In this document: positions 10,617 to 19,473 of the stretch, piece by piece
Layout of the letters: each line of letters begins with the position of its first letter
Numbering within the stretch: position 1 is the first letter of the stretch
From: Agathobaculum massiliense
GTDB lineage: Bacteria; Bacillota; Clostridia; Oscillospirales; Butyricicoccaceae
NCBI RefSeq assembly: GCF_900291975.1
Contig: NZ_OMPN01000001.1
Location: forward strand, 2,742,501 to 2,806,500
DNA length: 64,000 nucleotides
Reading direction: 5' to 3'
Position numbers and translations under genes: made by a program
Notes under the pieces: model-generated
Told to the model about the DNA's origin: nothing
Database searches by the model: none
The model's input: only the letters and a program-made list of their open reading frames with translations

Positions 10617-11150
10617 ATGAGCTTCAAAAAGGCAGAAATCGCAGGAGTTAGCCTGCTCGCGGCGGCGTTGGCGGTGCTTCTGTATACCGCGGTTCGGCAC
10701 GACTGGCCCGCATGGGAAACGCCGTGGACGATCGGGGGCGCCCTTCTGCTGGCGGTCGCGGGTACGGCGGTGCTGCTCGCCGGCTACCGCTGCCCGTATT
10801 GCGGCAAGGGGCTGAAGTTCGGCGCGCGATACTGCACGCATTGCGGCTCCTCGCTCGAGGACTGCGGCCGCATCCGGCGGGACCATGCGCCGCCCGCATC
10901 GGCAAAGCTGCCACGCGGCCATGTGTGGGCGGCACGCCTGCGCTGGGCGCTTTCCGTGCCGGTGTTTCTCGCGCTGGCGTGCAGCCCTTATGCCGCCTGG
11001 GAGCGGCTGGCGCTGGCCGTGCTGATCGGCAGCTACCTGCTGGCCGAAGTCGGCATCGCGTGCCTATGGATGAGATGCCCGCACTGCGGGAAGCCCCTGA
11101 ACGGCGGGGAGGAACACTGCCCCCGCTGCGGGGTGCGGCTGGAGAGGTAA
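10617..11150 (+). CDS. Membrane protein with two zinc ribbons (function unknown)
   Basis: The 177-residue protein has two hydrophobic helices (about residues 8-24 and 38-56), a zinc ribbon CPYC...CTHC near residues 59-77, then two more hydrophobic stretches (about 108-145) and a second ribbon CPHC...CPRC at the C-terminus. Both ribbons are of the double CxxC type found in many Firmicutes membrane proteins. GGAGGGG precedes the start. It is divergent from tsaE and convergent with the ABC-F gene, whose stop is only 4 nt away. I do not recognise a named family and assign no function. Confidence 0.8.
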   Translation: MSFKKAEIAGVSLLAAALAVLLYTAVRHDWPAWETPWTIGGALLLAVAGTAVLLAGYRCPYCGKGLKFGARYCTHCGSSLEDCGRIRRDHAPPASAKLPRGHVWAARLRWALSVPVFLALACSPYAAWERLALAVLIGSYLLAEVGIACLWMRCPHCGKPLNGGEEHCPRCGVRLER

Positions 11151-11154
11151 ACGG

Positions 11155-12630
11155 TCACAGCCGCACGGTTTCGGTGGCGATCTTTTCGCAGAATGCGCGG
11201 TCGTGCTCGACGAACAGCAGTGTGGGCTGGTACGCGAGCAGGAGCTGCTCGATCTGCATGCGGGAAAATACGTCGATATAGTTGAGCGGCTCGTCCCACA
11301 GATACAGGTGCGCCTGCTCGCAGAGACTGCGGGCAAGCAGCACCTTTTTCTTTTGCCCGGCGCTGTAATCCGCCATATCCTTTTCAAACTGCACGCGGGC
11401 AAAGTCCAGCTTGCGCAGGATGGAGAGGAACAACGTGCGGTCCACGCTGCAGGCATCGGCATAGCCAGTCAGGCTGCCGGAGAGGAAGGACGCGTCCTGC
11501 GGCACATAGGACACGGTCAGCCCGCTGCCCAGCCGCACTGTGCCGGTGTGCGGGATATCCTGACCGGCGATCAGCTTGAGCAGGCTGGATTTGCCGCTGC
11601 CGTTTCGTCCGGTGAGTGCGATGCGCGCGCCGCGCGTCACCGCAAGGCGCACGTCCGCGACGACCGGCGCGCCGCCGTACTGCACGGCCACGTCGGTCAG
11701 TTCGGCAAGCGCCTGCGCGCGGTAGGAGAGCGGGTGGAGCTTTAAATCGTCCACGCGCTCGACGTTGTGCAGCAGCCCCGCCTTTTGCTCCACCGCATCC
11801 AGCCGCCGCGCTTCCAGCGACTTGGCGCGTTGCATCATCTTGGCCGCCTTGTGGCCGATATAGCCCCGATCGGGACGCAGGCCGCTGTTGCGCGCGTGCT
11901 TTTCGGACTCGGTCCGATCCGACCAGCGGGCGGCGCGCTTGGCCGCTTCATCCAGCCGCCGGATATCCGCGCGTAAGCGCTCGTTTTCAGCCAGCTCAAA
12001 AGCGTCCATCTGTTCTTTATTGGAGAACCAGGACGAAAAATTGCCTTTTTGCAGCGAAATATCCGATTTATTGATCGAAAGGATGTGATCGACACAGCCA
12101 TCCAAAAACGCGCGGTCATGCGAGACGAGCAGGAAGCCGCGCTTGCTTTTCAGGTAATCCGCCACCAGCGCGCGGGCTTCCGTGTCCAGATGGTTGGTCG
12201 GCTCGTCGATCAGCAGGAAGCGGTTTTCGCGCGCAAACAGCAACGCGAGCAACAACCGCATCTGCTCGCCGCCGGACAGCGAGCGGAACGGCCGGTACAG
12301 GATCTCGTCCGAAAGCGCCAGCCGGTGCAGCTCGCGCGCGAGCCGCCAGTATTCGTAGTCCGGCTGCACGTCCTCGACCACACCGATTGCGTCCTTGCAC
12401 GGGTCGGGGATGGGAAAAGGGAAATAGTCGCACGGCACGGTGGAGCGGACCGCGCCGCCGCAGGGCAGCGCGCCTTGGAGCAGCCGCAGCAGCGTCGTTT
12501 TGCCGCGCCCGTTGCGGCCGACCAGACCGAGCCGCCAGTCGGTGTCCAGCCGGAGGGAAACGTTCTCAAAGATAGCGTCATAGCTGCCCTCATAGGCAAA
12601 GGTCAGATTGGAAATTTCGATGACAGACAT
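11155..12630 (-). CDS. ABC-F ATPase of the Lsa type (likely ribosomal protection)
   Basis: The 491-residue protein is two ATPase domains without membrane segments. Domain 1: GRNGRGKT, LSGGEQ and LLIDEPTNHLD. The inter-domain linker near residues 190-270 is charged and helical. Domain 2: GRNGSGKS, YSAGQKK and LWDEPLNYID. The start MSVIEISNLTFAYEG and the altered second signature and Walker B (DEPLNYID) resemble Lsa-family proteins, which dislodge lincosamides, pleuromutilins and streptogramin A from ribosomes. Resistance is inferred from family likeness, and the exact spectrum cannot be read here. The start follows a strong AGGAGGTG site. A structured leader with a two-codon ORF precedes it (12631-12829), as in inducible ABC-F genes. 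Confidence 0.9.
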   Translation of the reverse strand: MSVIEISNLTFAYEGSYDAIFENVSLRLDTDWRLGLVGRNGRGKTTLLRLLQGALPCGGAVRSTVPCDYFPFPIPDPCKDAIGVVEDVQPDYEYWRLARELHRLALSDEILYRPFRSLSGGEQMRLLLALLFARENRFLLIDEPTNHLDTEARALVADYLKSKRGFLLVSHDRAFLDGCVDHILSINKSDISLQKGNFSSWFSNKEQMDAFELAENERLRADIRRLDEAAKRAARWSDRTESEKHARNSGLRPDRGYIGHKAAKMMQRAKSLEARRLDAVEQKAGLLHNVERVDDLKLHPLSYRAQALAELTDVAVQYGGAPVVADVRLAVTRGARIALTGRNGSGKSSLLKLIAGQDIPHTGTVRLGSGLTVSYVPQDASFLSGSLTGYADACSVDRTLFLSILRKLDFARVQFEKDMADYSAGQKKKVLLARSLCEQAHLYLWDEPLNYIDVFSRMQIEQLLLAYQPTLLFVEHDRAFCEKIATETVRL

Positions 12631-12829
12631 AAAAATGCACCTCCTACGCATGAAAAACGGTGCAGGACGACGCAGACCGCTTCCCACGCGCAAAAAGGCG
12701 CAGAAAAAGGCGGCAAAGACAAAATAAGCGCTCCTGCAAGCGGGTGCGGCAAACCAAAGCGGTCTGCCAGCCCAATGAATCCTGCAAGAAGAGCTTATTT
12801 CATCCTTCCACCTCAAATCATTTATTAAC
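12631..12829 (-). promoter_or_regulatory. Structured 5' leader (attenuator-like) of the ABC-F gene
   Basis: About 200 nt separate the promoter from the start codon. Two long-range pairings are visible. Segment 12781-12800 complements 12722-12740 around the core AAATAAGC, and 12757-12767 (AAGCGGTCTGC) is an exact reverse complement of 12672-12682. They interlock (a 5' partner of one lies between the arms of the other), so they can compete. The first pairing also covers the end of the two-codon ORF, and its 3' arm runs into a T-rich stretch. This is the layout expected of ribosome-stalling attenuation. The exact switch structure is inference. Confidence 0.6.
12795..12803 (-). CDS. Two-codon leader ORF (Met-Lys-stop)
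   Basis: ATG-AAA-TAA is preceded by GAGGTGG four nt upstream, a credible ribosome site, about 26 nt after the predicted transcription start of the ABC-F gene. Its stop codon is part of the 5' arm of the leader stem. Very short leader ORFs are known upstream of inducible ABC-F genes. Translation here is not proven. Confidence 0.45.
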   Translation of the reverse strand: MK

Positions 12830-12835
12830 GGGGTC

Positions 12836-12864
12836 AGTATACCGCATTCCGCGCGGCTTGTCAA
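12836..12864 (-). promoter_or_regulatory. Consensus sigma-A promoter of the ABC-F gene
   Basis: On the minus strand, TTGACA (12859-12864) and TATACT (12836-12841) are spaced by 17 nt. It starts directly after the terminator of the upstream aldo/keto reductase gene. Confidence 0.88.
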
Positions 12865-12865
12865 G

Positions 12866-12902
12866 CAAAAATGCCAGCCGGCCGCTTGCGCGGCCGGCTG
12901 CG
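12866..12902 (-). terminator. Terminator of the aldo/keto reductase gene
   Basis: CAGCCGGCCGC and GCGGCCGGCTG form a perfect 11 bp GC-rich stem, followed on the minus strand by GCATTTTTG. It lies 5 nt beyond the reductase stop codon. Confidence 0.88.
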
Positions 12903-12907
12903 CCCGT

Positions 12908-13750
12908 TCAGGGCTGCTGCTTGGGAAAGTCCGGATGCAGGCCGGACCAGCCGAACTGCGGCAGGGTGAGGATGCGATCCATATCCGCGTCCGATATCGT
13001 AAAATCGAAAATGTCGAGATTGGCCGCCATACGTTCCGGCGCGGAGGACTTGGGCAGCGGCAGCACGCCGCGCTGTAGGGCAAAGCGGAGGCAGAGCTGC
13101 GCGACGGACTTCCCGTATCCGGCCGCCAGCTCGCGTAGGAACGGATCGTCCAGCACGCGCGTGCGGCCGAGCGGACTCCACGCCTCCGGCAGAATGCCGT
13201 GCGCCTTGCAGAATTCGACGTTCCAGGTCTGCGGGTAGCCCGGATGGAATTCGATCTGATTGACCATGGGCGCGACCTCCGCGGTTTCCATCAGGCTGCG
13301 CAGATGGTGGGGCAGGAAGTTGCTCACGCCGATCGCGCGAACGCGGCCCGCATGGTATAACTCCTCCAGGGCGCGCCAAGTGCCGCGGTCAAGCTCGGCC
13401 CACTCCGCGGAGAGGTCGTCCGGACGCGGCCAGTGGATCAGGTATAGGTCGAGGTAGTCTGTGCCGAGCTTTTCCAGAGAACGCTCGAATGCGTCGAGCG
13501 CCTGCCGGTAGCCCAGCTCGGTCTTCCACAGCTTGGAGGTTAGAAAAAGCATGCCGCGCGCCGCGCCGCATTGTTGGAGGGCGCGCCCCAGCTCGGCCTC
13601 GTTGCCATAAAAAGAAGCGGTGTCAAAATGGCGGTAGCCCGCGCGCAGAGCATTTTCGACGACTGCGGCGCTGTCGCAGTCCGCAAGATAAGTGCCATAT
13701 CCAACGGCGGGAATAGACACACCGTTGGATAACGTAAAGTTTTCCATCAT
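12908..13750 (-). CDS. Aldo/keto reductase
   Basis: The 280-residue single-domain protein has the complete AKR tetrad: Asp43 and Tyr48 in HFDTASFYGNE, Lys73 in TSKLWK and His106 in YLIHWP. The late cofactor-binding segment LPKSSAPERM marks an NAD(P)H-dependent reductase of the AKR5/diketogluconate reductase-like group. The physiological carbonyl substrate is not evident. AAGGATG lies upstream of two adjacent ATG codons, and the first is used here. The gene is monocistronic with its own terminator. Confidence 0.92.
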   Translation of the reverse strand: MMENFTLSNGVSIPAVGYGTYLADCDSAAVVENALRAGYRHFDTASFYGNEAELGRALQQCGAARGMLFLTSKLWKTELGYRQALDAFERSLEKLGTDYLDLYLIHWPRPDDLSAEWAELDRGTWRALEELYHAGRVRAIGVSNFLPHHLRSLMETAEVAPMVNQIEFHPGYPQTWNVEFCKAHGILPEAWSPLGRTRVLDDPFLRELAAGYGKSVAQLCLRFALQRGVLPLPKSSAPERMAANLDIFDFTISDADMDRILTLPQFGWSGLHPDFPKQQP

Positions 13751-13919
13751 TTACACATCCTTGTCAGCAGAGGGTGGGTATGCTACATTGTAACAGGTTC
13801 AGTATATCATATCCTGTGGCGGAAAAAAAGATTTTTACACTTTGGAAAGAAGCAGGAGAAAATGCATGCAATATTTTTTTCACTGCAGGGGTCTAATAGG
13901 CAGAAAGGAGGAGGGAACG

Positions 13920-14438
13920 ATGAGGGAAATCACAGCCCCGCCCTCTATGAGGGAGGCATTCGACCTTGACCATGCTATGGTGGCTTATGGCACCGACCTG
14001 TTGCGCCTGTGTACCCTGTACCTTGGCGACCGCACGCTGGCTGAGGATGCAGTGCAGGACACTTTTTTCCGCGCGTGGCGGTCAGGCGGCTTTCGCGGCG
14101 AGAGCGGTGAAAAAACGTGGCTGACGCGCATTGCGATCAATGTGTGCAAAAGCTATCTCCTGTCGCCATGGCACAAGCGCCGCGCGGACGGCGAAGCGCT
14201 TGCCGCCCTGCTGGCCGATGCGTCTGACGGGGCGGATGACACGCTGATTCGTGCGGTGCTGTCGCTCGCACCCAAATACCGAGCAGTCGTCCTGCTGCAC
14301 TATTATGAGGGCTACAAGGCGCGTGAGATCGCACAGCTTCTGCATGTGCGGACGAACACCGTAGTTAGCCGGCTCAAACGGGCCAGGGAACAGCTTAAAC
14401 CCATGCTGAAGGAGTGGTATTATGAGGAAAATATTTAG
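13920..14438 (+). CDS. ECF-type RNA polymerase sigma factor
   Basis: The 172-residue protein has sigma region 2 (LYLGDRTLAEDAVQDTFFRAWR near residues 40-62, with the promoter-melting segment) and region 4 (YRAVVLLHYYEGYKAREIAQLLHVRTNTV near 118-148, a helix-turn-helix). There is no region 1 or 3, which defines group 4 factors. The start MREITAPP has AAGGAGGAGGG just upstream. An upstream in-frame ATG reads through unlikely sequence. It overlaps the next gene by 17 nt. The partner is a membrane protein that probably acts as its anti-sigma factor. The inducing signal and target genes are unknown. Confidence 0.9.
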   Translation: MREITAPPSMREAFDLDHAMVAYGTDLLRLCTLYLGDRTLAEDAVQDTFFRAWRSGGFRGESGEKTWLTRIAINVCKSYLLSPWHKRRADGEALAALLADASDGADDTLIRAVLSLAPKYRAVVLLHYYEGYKAREIAQLLHVRTNTVVSRLKRAREQLKPMLKEWYYEENI

Positions 14439-15402
14439 AGAAGAATGCAATGCCGCCTTGCAAAACGTAACATTTGACAACCGTCAACAGAAGGCGGTGC
14501 GCATGCGCGTAGAACGGTGCCATAAGCCGCGGCGCAGAATGAGAGGGATGGTAGCGGTTGCAGTTGCGGCGGCGCTGACGTTTTCCGGGGCATTTGCAGT
14601 ACAGGCTGTGCGGGATAACATCCGGAATACCATGGCAAGTTGGGAGGATACGCATACGGGAACCGCGCTGGGGCTCAGTCAGTCGGACGCAGGCCTTACA
14701 GTTACGCTGGATGAAATATACGGGGACACATGGTATGTCTACCTTAAGGGGACGGTAGCCAGTGAAACAGAAAAGACGATGCGGGTGGATAACTGGACGA
14801 ACCGTTCGGGAACGCAGTATGCCAATGCGGGTTTTTGTGACTGGGAGTTTACCATACCCGACCAGAAAACGCAGCTATCACATGGCAGCAATATAAGTTT
14901 CCTTAGCGTTAACGGGCAGGAGGATGCTCCGTTGGAGTTCCTGATTCGGCTGAGTGCAACGGATTTTGCGCTGACAGGCGAGGCGTCTGCTTTGTTTAAC
15001 GGCTTTTGGTATGAGGCGGATGGCGAACTGCAAGAGTTGGACGGATGCTGGGAGTTTACTTTCCCAGTGGATCGTAACGATGATGGGGAGACATTGCTGG
15101 TCGGTAAATCCATTCAGACGGATGCTGGTACGGTGACCTTGGACTGCCTGCAATTTTCCGCGCTTGATATATCGGCTGAGTGGAGCGGCGCAAATGAAGC
15201 GCTGTTCGGCTGGGATCAGAGCAATACATATCTGCTGCTGAAATCAGGGGAACGAATCGGATGCCAATCGGCAGGTATTGAGGATGAGAATGGAGAAAAG
15301 ACCCGAATGGAATTTGCACCATTTAATAATGGCCTCGGTCACATCTCTGCTGACGATGTGCAGGCAGTGGTGTTCGCCGGGCAGGAAATACCGGTTACAT
15401 AA
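14422..15402 (+). CDS. Single-pass membrane protein with DUF4179-like domain, probable anti-sigma partner
   Basis: The 326-residue protein has a short basic cytoplasmic N-terminus (about 40 residues), one membrane helix near residues 43-64 (MVAVAVAAALTFSGAFAVQA) and a large extracytoplasmic region. The outside part is rich in beta-strand segments and begins like DUF4179 domains found in sigma-factor partners of Bacillota. The 17 nt overlap with the sigma gene supports a regulatory pair in which the N-terminus binds the sigma factor. That N-terminus lacks a recognisable zinc-binding anti-sigma motif, so the mechanism is inferred. Confidence 0.75.
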   Translation: MRKIFREECNAALQNVTFDNRQQKAVRMRVERCHKPRRRMRGMVAVAVAAALTFSGAFAVQAVRDNIRNTMASWEDTHTGTALGLSQSDAGLTVTLDEIYGDTWYVYLKGTVASETEKTMRVDNWTNRSGTQYANAGFCDWEFTIPDQKTQLSHGSNISFLSVNGQEDAPLEFLIRLSATDFALTGEASALFNGFWYEADGELQELDGCWEFTFPVDRNDDGETLLVGKSIQTDAGTVTLDCLQFSALDISAEWSGANEALFGWDQSNTYLLLKSGERIGCQSAGIEDENGEKTRMEFAPFNNGLGHISADDVQAVVFAGQEIPVT

Positions 15403-15404
15403 CA

Positions 15405-15433
15405 TAAAAGCCGCCCCATTCGGGCGGCTTTTT
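15405..15433. terminator. Bidirectional terminator between convergent genes
   Basis: AAAGCCGCCC-CATTC-GGGCGGCTTT with T-rich ends on both strands lies between the anti-sigma-like gene and the AEC transporter gene. Confidence 0.9.
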
Positions 15434-15445
15434 CCTGCCATATCC

Positions 15446-16378
15446 TCATATCAGCGCGTCGTATACTCCAATCATCACCGGCATAGTCACGATGGAAAGC
15501 AGCGTTGTCAGTACATACAGTGCGCTGGAATACGCGGCGTTGCGGTCGTAGAGCTGCGCGAGCGAGGTCACGGTCGCACAGGCGGGGGTGATACAGGCGA
15601 GATAGACGATCATCAGAATATTCTTTCCGTCCGCAATCCAGCCGGCCGCGCCGGCAGCCCGCAGCAGCAGCACGGTCACAAGCGGGAAGGCCAGCAGGCG
15701 GAGCAGCACGGGCAGATAATTGCGCGGCGTGGTGAACAGGCGCCGCAGCGGTGTGTCCGCGATGACCATGCCGGCCAGCAGCATGCCCAGCGGCCCGAAC
15801 ATATCGCCCAGCGTACCCAACGTGTCGTTGATAAGGGCGGGCAGCGGCACGCGCAGCAGGAACAACGCACAGCCAGCCACAATCGCGATAATATTGACGT
15901 TCAGGAAAAGCTTGCGCCATTCCATGCCGCGCGTGCCGCAGAGCAGGCTGCGGCAGTGCGTCCAGATCAGCACCTGCTGCACCACGATGAACGCGCAGGA
16001 ATAAATGACGTATTCCGGACCGAGCAGCGCGTTCACAAGCGGGATGACCAGGATACCCGCGTTGGTGTAGATAACGGCGGTGCGTTCGATCACATCCAGA
16101 TGCAGCGGACCGGCAAGCAGGCGGGTGAGCAACAGAAACAGGATGTGCGCCGCGATCGAAATGGCGAAGGAGAAGATAAGCCCGGCCATGACCTGCGGCG
16201 TGTATTCGACCTGGAAAGCGTTGATGATGACGCAGGGCGTGAGCAAGTATACCATGACGACCGATAGGCTGCGGCTGTCCTCCGGACGGAGCAGCTTTGC
16301 CCTTACGATGATGTAGCCCATCAGCAGGATGATGAACAGCTGGACGATCTCCCGCATCAGGATCAGGCTGATTTGCAT
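15446..16378 (-). CDS. AEC-family (auxin efflux carrier-like) transporter
   Basis: The 310-residue protein is predicted to have about ten membrane helices in two groups of five. The first helix region (IVQLFIILLMGYIIVRAKLL), YLLTPCVIINAF near residue 45 and the late ITPACATVTSLAQLY segment are characteristic of bacterial AEC permeases, which usually move small organic acids such as malate or malonate. The substrate is unknown here. It lies 72 nt downstream of fhs on the same strand with a hairpin between, so it may be partly co-transcribed with it. Confidence 0.88.
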   Translation of the reverse strand: MQISLILMREIVQLFIILLMGYIIVRAKLLRPEDSRSLSVVMVYLLTPCVIINAFQVEYTPQVMAGLIFSFAISIAAHILFLLLTRLLAGPLHLDVIERTAVIYTNAGILVIPLVNALLGPEYVIYSCAFIVVQQVLIWTHCRSLLCGTRGMEWRKLFLNVNIIAIVAGCALFLLRVPLPALINDTLGTLGDMFGPLGMLLAGMVIADTPLRRLFTTPRNYLPVLLRLLAFPLVTVLLLRAAGAAGWIADGKNILMIVYLACITPACATVTSLAQLYDRNAAYSSALYVLTTLLSIVTMPVMIGVYDALI

Positions 16379-16411
16379 GGGCGTTTTCCCTCCTTGTTGG
16401 GTTGAGGCAAG

Positions 16412-16440
16412 GCAAAGGCCGCCCCCAGGCGACCTTTGCG
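16412..16440 (-). terminator. Hairpin between fhs and the AEC gene
   Basis: GCAAAGGCCGCC and GCGACCTTTGC form an imperfect stem. No T-run follows on the minus strand, so it is more likely a weak terminator or an mRNA-end stabiliser than a complete stop. Confidence 0.45.
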
Positions 16441-16450
16441 TCAGGAAGCG

Positions 16451-18121
16451 TTAGAACAGGCCGGTGATCCTGCCTTCCCGATCCACGTCGATATTTTCCG
16501 CAGCCGGTACCCTGGGCAGGCCGGGCATGGTCATGATCGCGCCGGTCTCGACGACGACAAAGCCCGCGCCTGCGGCCAGGCGCGCCGTGCGCACGTTGAC
16601 CACAAATTCGGTTGGCCGGCCGAGCAGGGCCGGATCGTCGGACAGCGAATACTGCGTTTTCGCCACGCACACCGGCAGATGGCCGTAGCCCATTTCGGTG
16701 ATGTTCGCCAGCTCCTTGTGCGCCGCCGGGGCGATGGTCACGCCCAGCGCGCCGTAGATCTCCTTGGCGATTCTGCGGATCTTATCCTCGAGCGGGAGGC
16801 TGTCCTCGTAGAGCATATGGAAGTCCGCTTTGCCCTCGTCCAGCACGGCGAGCACCTCGTTTGCAAGCGCCTTGCCGCCCTCGCCGCCCTTGGCGAACAC
16901 CTCGGAGAGAGCCACGCGCACGCCGCGCTTTGCACAGTGCGCGCGGATGAAAGCGACCTCCTCCTCGGTATCGGTCGGGAACGAATTAATGGCCACAACC
17001 ACCGGCACGCCGAACTTCTGCATGTTGTCCAGGTGCGCGTCCAGATTGCAGACGCCGCGTTCGAGCGCGGCCAGGTCGGGCGCGTTCAGCTCGGCCTTGG
17101 ATACGCCGCCGTTGTATTTAAGCGCGCGCACGGTCGCTACGAGGACGATGCAGTCGGGCGAGAGGCCAGCCTTGCGGCACTTGATGTCCATGAATTTTTC
17201 CGCGCCAAGGTCCGCGCCGAAGCCGGCCTCGGTGATGGCGATGTCCGCGAGCTTTAAGGCGAGCTTGGTCGCCTGCACGCTGTTGCAGCCGTGCGCGATA
17301 TTGGCGAACGGACCGCCGTGCATCAGGCAGGGGGTGCCTTCGAGCGTCTGCACCAGGTTGGGCTTGATCGCGTCCTTCATCAGCGCGGTCATCGCGCCTT
17401 CCGCATGCAGGTCACGCGCGAAGATTGGCTTGCCTGCGTAGGAATAGGCGACCAGAATGTCACCGAAGCGCTTTTTCAGGTCGTCCAAGTCGGAGGCTAG
17501 GCACAGGATCGCCATGATCTCGGAGGCGACCGTGATCATAAAATGGTCTTCGCGCGGCACGCCGTTCATTTTACCGCCCAGGCCGATCGTAATATTGCGT
17601 AGGCTGCGGTCGTTCATGTCCATCACGCGGGTGAAGATCACGCGACGCGGGTCGATGCCGAGCGCGTTGCCCTGCTGCATGTGGTTGTCCAGCATGGCGC
17701 AGAGAAGGTTGTTCGCGGCGGTGATAGCGTGCATATCGCCAGTAAAATGCAGGTTGATGTCCTCCATCGGCACAACCTGCGCATAGCCGCCGCCGGCCGC
17801 GCCGCCCTTGATGCCGAATACAGGACCGAGGGATGGCTCGCGTAGCGCGATCACCGCATTCTTGCCAAGCTTGGCCATCGCTTGACCGAGGCCGACGGTC
17901 GTGGTGGTCTTACCCTCGCCCGCGGGGGTGGGGTTGATGGCGGTGACGAGCACCAGCTTGCCGTTTTCATGGCCCTCCAGCTTGGTCCACACGTCTGTGG
18001 ACAGCTTGGCCTTGTACTTGCCGTACAGCTCCAGGTCGTCCGCATCCAGCCCGGCAGCCGCGGCGACTTCCGCGATCGGGCGCATCTGGCAGCTCTGCGC
18101 GATTTCGATATCGGATAACAT
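16451..18121 (-). CDS. fhs: Formate-tetrahydrofolate ligase
   Basis: The 556-residue enzyme makes 10-formyl-THF from formate, THF and ATP, feeding purine and methionyl-tRNA formylation and the methyl branch of one-carbon metabolism. Family hallmarks seen are the P-loop [14 protein letters not shown] near residue 65, [20 protein letters not shown] near 107, and [13 protein letters not shown] near the C-terminus. Length is normal. GGGAGGAA precedes the ATG. It is divergent from the SEDS gene. No other one-carbon pathway genes are next to it, so an acetogenic pathway cannot be claimed. Confidence 0.98.
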   Translation of the reverse strand: MLSDIEIAQSCQMRPIAEVAAAAGLDADDLELYGKYKAKLSTDVWTKLEGHENGKLVLVTAINPTPAGEGKTTTTVGLGQAMAKLGKNAVIALREPSLGPVFGIKGGAAGGGYAQVVPMEDINLHFTGDMHAITAANNLLCAMLDNHMQQGNALGIDPRRVIFTRVMDMNDRSLRNITIGLGGKMNGVPREDHFMITVASEIMAILCLASDLDDLKKRFGDILVAYSYAGKPIFARDLHAEGAMTALMKDAIKPNLVQTLEGTPCLMHGGPFANIAHGCNSVQATKLALKLADIAITEAGFGADLGAEKFMDIKCRKAGLSPDCIVLVATVRALKYNGGVSKAELNAPDLAALERGVCNLDAHLDNMQKFGVPVVVAINSFPTDTEEEVAFIRAHCAKRGVRVALSEVFAKGGEGGKALANEVLAVLDEGKADFHMLYEDSLPLEDKIRRIAKEIYGALGVTIAPAAHKELANITEMGYGHLPVCVAKTQYSLSDDPALLGRPTEFVVNVRTARLAAGAGFVVVETGAIMTMPGLPRVPAAENIDVDREGRITGLF

Positions 18122-18156
18122 AACATTTCCTCCCGTATAATTTACACAGTGTCAAT

Positions 18157-18162
18157 ATTATA
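18157..18162 (-). promoter_or_regulatory. Probable -10 element of the fhs promoter
   Basis: TATAAT on the minus strand, 36 nt before the fhs start codon. The -35 region at the 17 nt spacing reads CTGGAA, only a partial match. Confidence 0.45.
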
Positions 18163-18239
18163 ACAATGTTCTGCACAGTTTTCCAGCGGTAGACGCGAAA
18201 AATTTGCTGAATTTGCGACTCGCAAACGGCGCTGCATTG

Positions 18240-18248
18240 TGGTATGAT
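18240..18248 (+). promoter_or_regulatory. Extended -10 promoter of the SEDS gene
   Basis: TGGTATGAT is a TG-N-TATGAT extended -10, ending 41 nt before the GTG start. The -35 (TCGCAA, 17 nt spacing) is weak. Confidence 0.6.
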
Positions 18249-18289
18249 ATAAAACAGGCGCAAATCCCATATAGAAAAGGAGGGGCGGC

Positions 18290-19420
18290 GTGGACGTTTT
18301 CAAAACCGTCAGACATTACCTGAAAAATACCGACCTTTATCTGCTTGTCCTCGCGCTTCTGTGCTCGGCGTATGGCATGGTGCTGATTTATTCGGCAACG
18401 CTCAATCCCGTGAGCGGGCTGGATGGCAGCACGCGCAACCTGTTCGTGCAGGCGGCGGCGATTATCATCGGCCTGGGCGCGTTTGTCGTGATGAGCCTGA
18501 TTGACCTGGAAACCATGAGCGGCTGGTGGAAGATATTCGTGCTGCTCAATATTGGCCTGCAGATGCTGCTGTTCACCCCACTTGGGCAGGAGGTCAACGG
18601 CCAGCGCGCGTGGCTCAACCTGGGCGTGACCAGCCTGCAGCCGGGCGAGCTGGGCAAGCTGATTTTTATTTTTACGCTTGCCGCGCACATTTCCGAAATA
18701 CGCGAGCACATCAGCGAATGGCGCGGCCTGTTCGTGATCGGCCTGCACACGCTCATCATGATGGGCGCGGTGGTCGTTGCCTCGGGCGATACTGGCATGG
18801 CGATCCAGTATTTTATGATCGCGCTGATTATGCTGTTTGCCGCGGGTCTGTCGATGAAGTGGATCGCCGTGGGCGCGGGGCTCGGGCTGGTCAGCATACC
18901 GTTCCTGTGGAATTTTGTCCTGGTGGGCTACCAGATCACGCGCATCCTGGTGCTGTTCGACCCGTCGATCGATCCGGATATCTCGCGCCAGGCGACCTAC
19001 GGCAAGATCGCGATCGGCTCGGGGCAGCTCAGCGGGCAGGGCCTGACCAACGGCACGATGACGCAGATGCAGATTGTATCGGAAAACCAGACCGACTATA
19101 TTTTTTCTGTCGCGGGCGAGGAGCTGGGCTTTATCGGCTGCATGCTCATCATCGGCCTGCTGACGCTGCTGATCCTGCGGCTGTTTTATGTTTCGTACCG
19201 CGCGTCAACGACGTTTTCGTCGCTGCTCGCCGTGGGGGTGTCGGGCATGTTCCTGTTCCAGACGTTTATGAATATCTTCATGAACGTCGGCCTGCTGCCT
19301 GTCATGGGATTGACGCTGCCGTTCTTCTCTTACGGCGGTACGTCGATCGTCACCATGTACGCAGCGCTGGGCATTGCCGCGGGCGTGCGTATGAGGGAAA
19401 AGCCGTCGTGGCTGCAGTAG
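18290..19420 (+). CDS. SEDS-family peptidoglycan polymerase (RodA/FtsW)
   Basis: The 376-residue membrane protein, with about ten predicted helices, has the SEDS signatures QRAWLNLG, LQPGELGKL, a large extracellular loop around SGQLSGQGLTNG, and the C-terminal LPVMGLTLPFFSYGGTS. SEDS proteins polymerise lipid II glycan strands together with a class B PBP. RodA (elongation) versus FtsW (division) cannot be settled without a neighbouring PBP. The overall look is RodA-like. It uses a GTG start with AAAGGAGGGG just upstream. It is followed 53 nt later by an HD-domain gene. Confidence 0.93.
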   Translation: MDVFKTVRHYLKNTDLYLLVLALLCSAYGMVLIYSATLNPVSGLDGSTRNLFVQAAAIIIGLGAFVVMSLIDLETMSGWWKIFVLLNIGLQMLLFTPLGQEVNGQRAWLNLGVTSLQPGELGKLIFIFTLAAHISEIREHISEWRGLFVIGLHTLIMMGAVVVASGDTGMAIQYFMIALIMLFAAGLSMKWIAVGAGLGLVSIPFLWNFVLVGYQITRILVLFDPSIDPDISRQATYGKIAIGSGQLSGQGLTNGTMTQMQIVSENQTDYIFSVAGEELGFIGCMLIIGLLTLLILRLFYVSYRASTTFSSLLAVGVSGMFLFQTFMNIFMNVGLLPVMGLTLPFFSYGGTSIVTMYAALGIAAGVRMREKPSWLQ

Positions 19421-19473
19421 CGCGCGGCCGGACGGAAAACGAAAACAGAAAAACGCGGAAAGGATGTTAGGCA

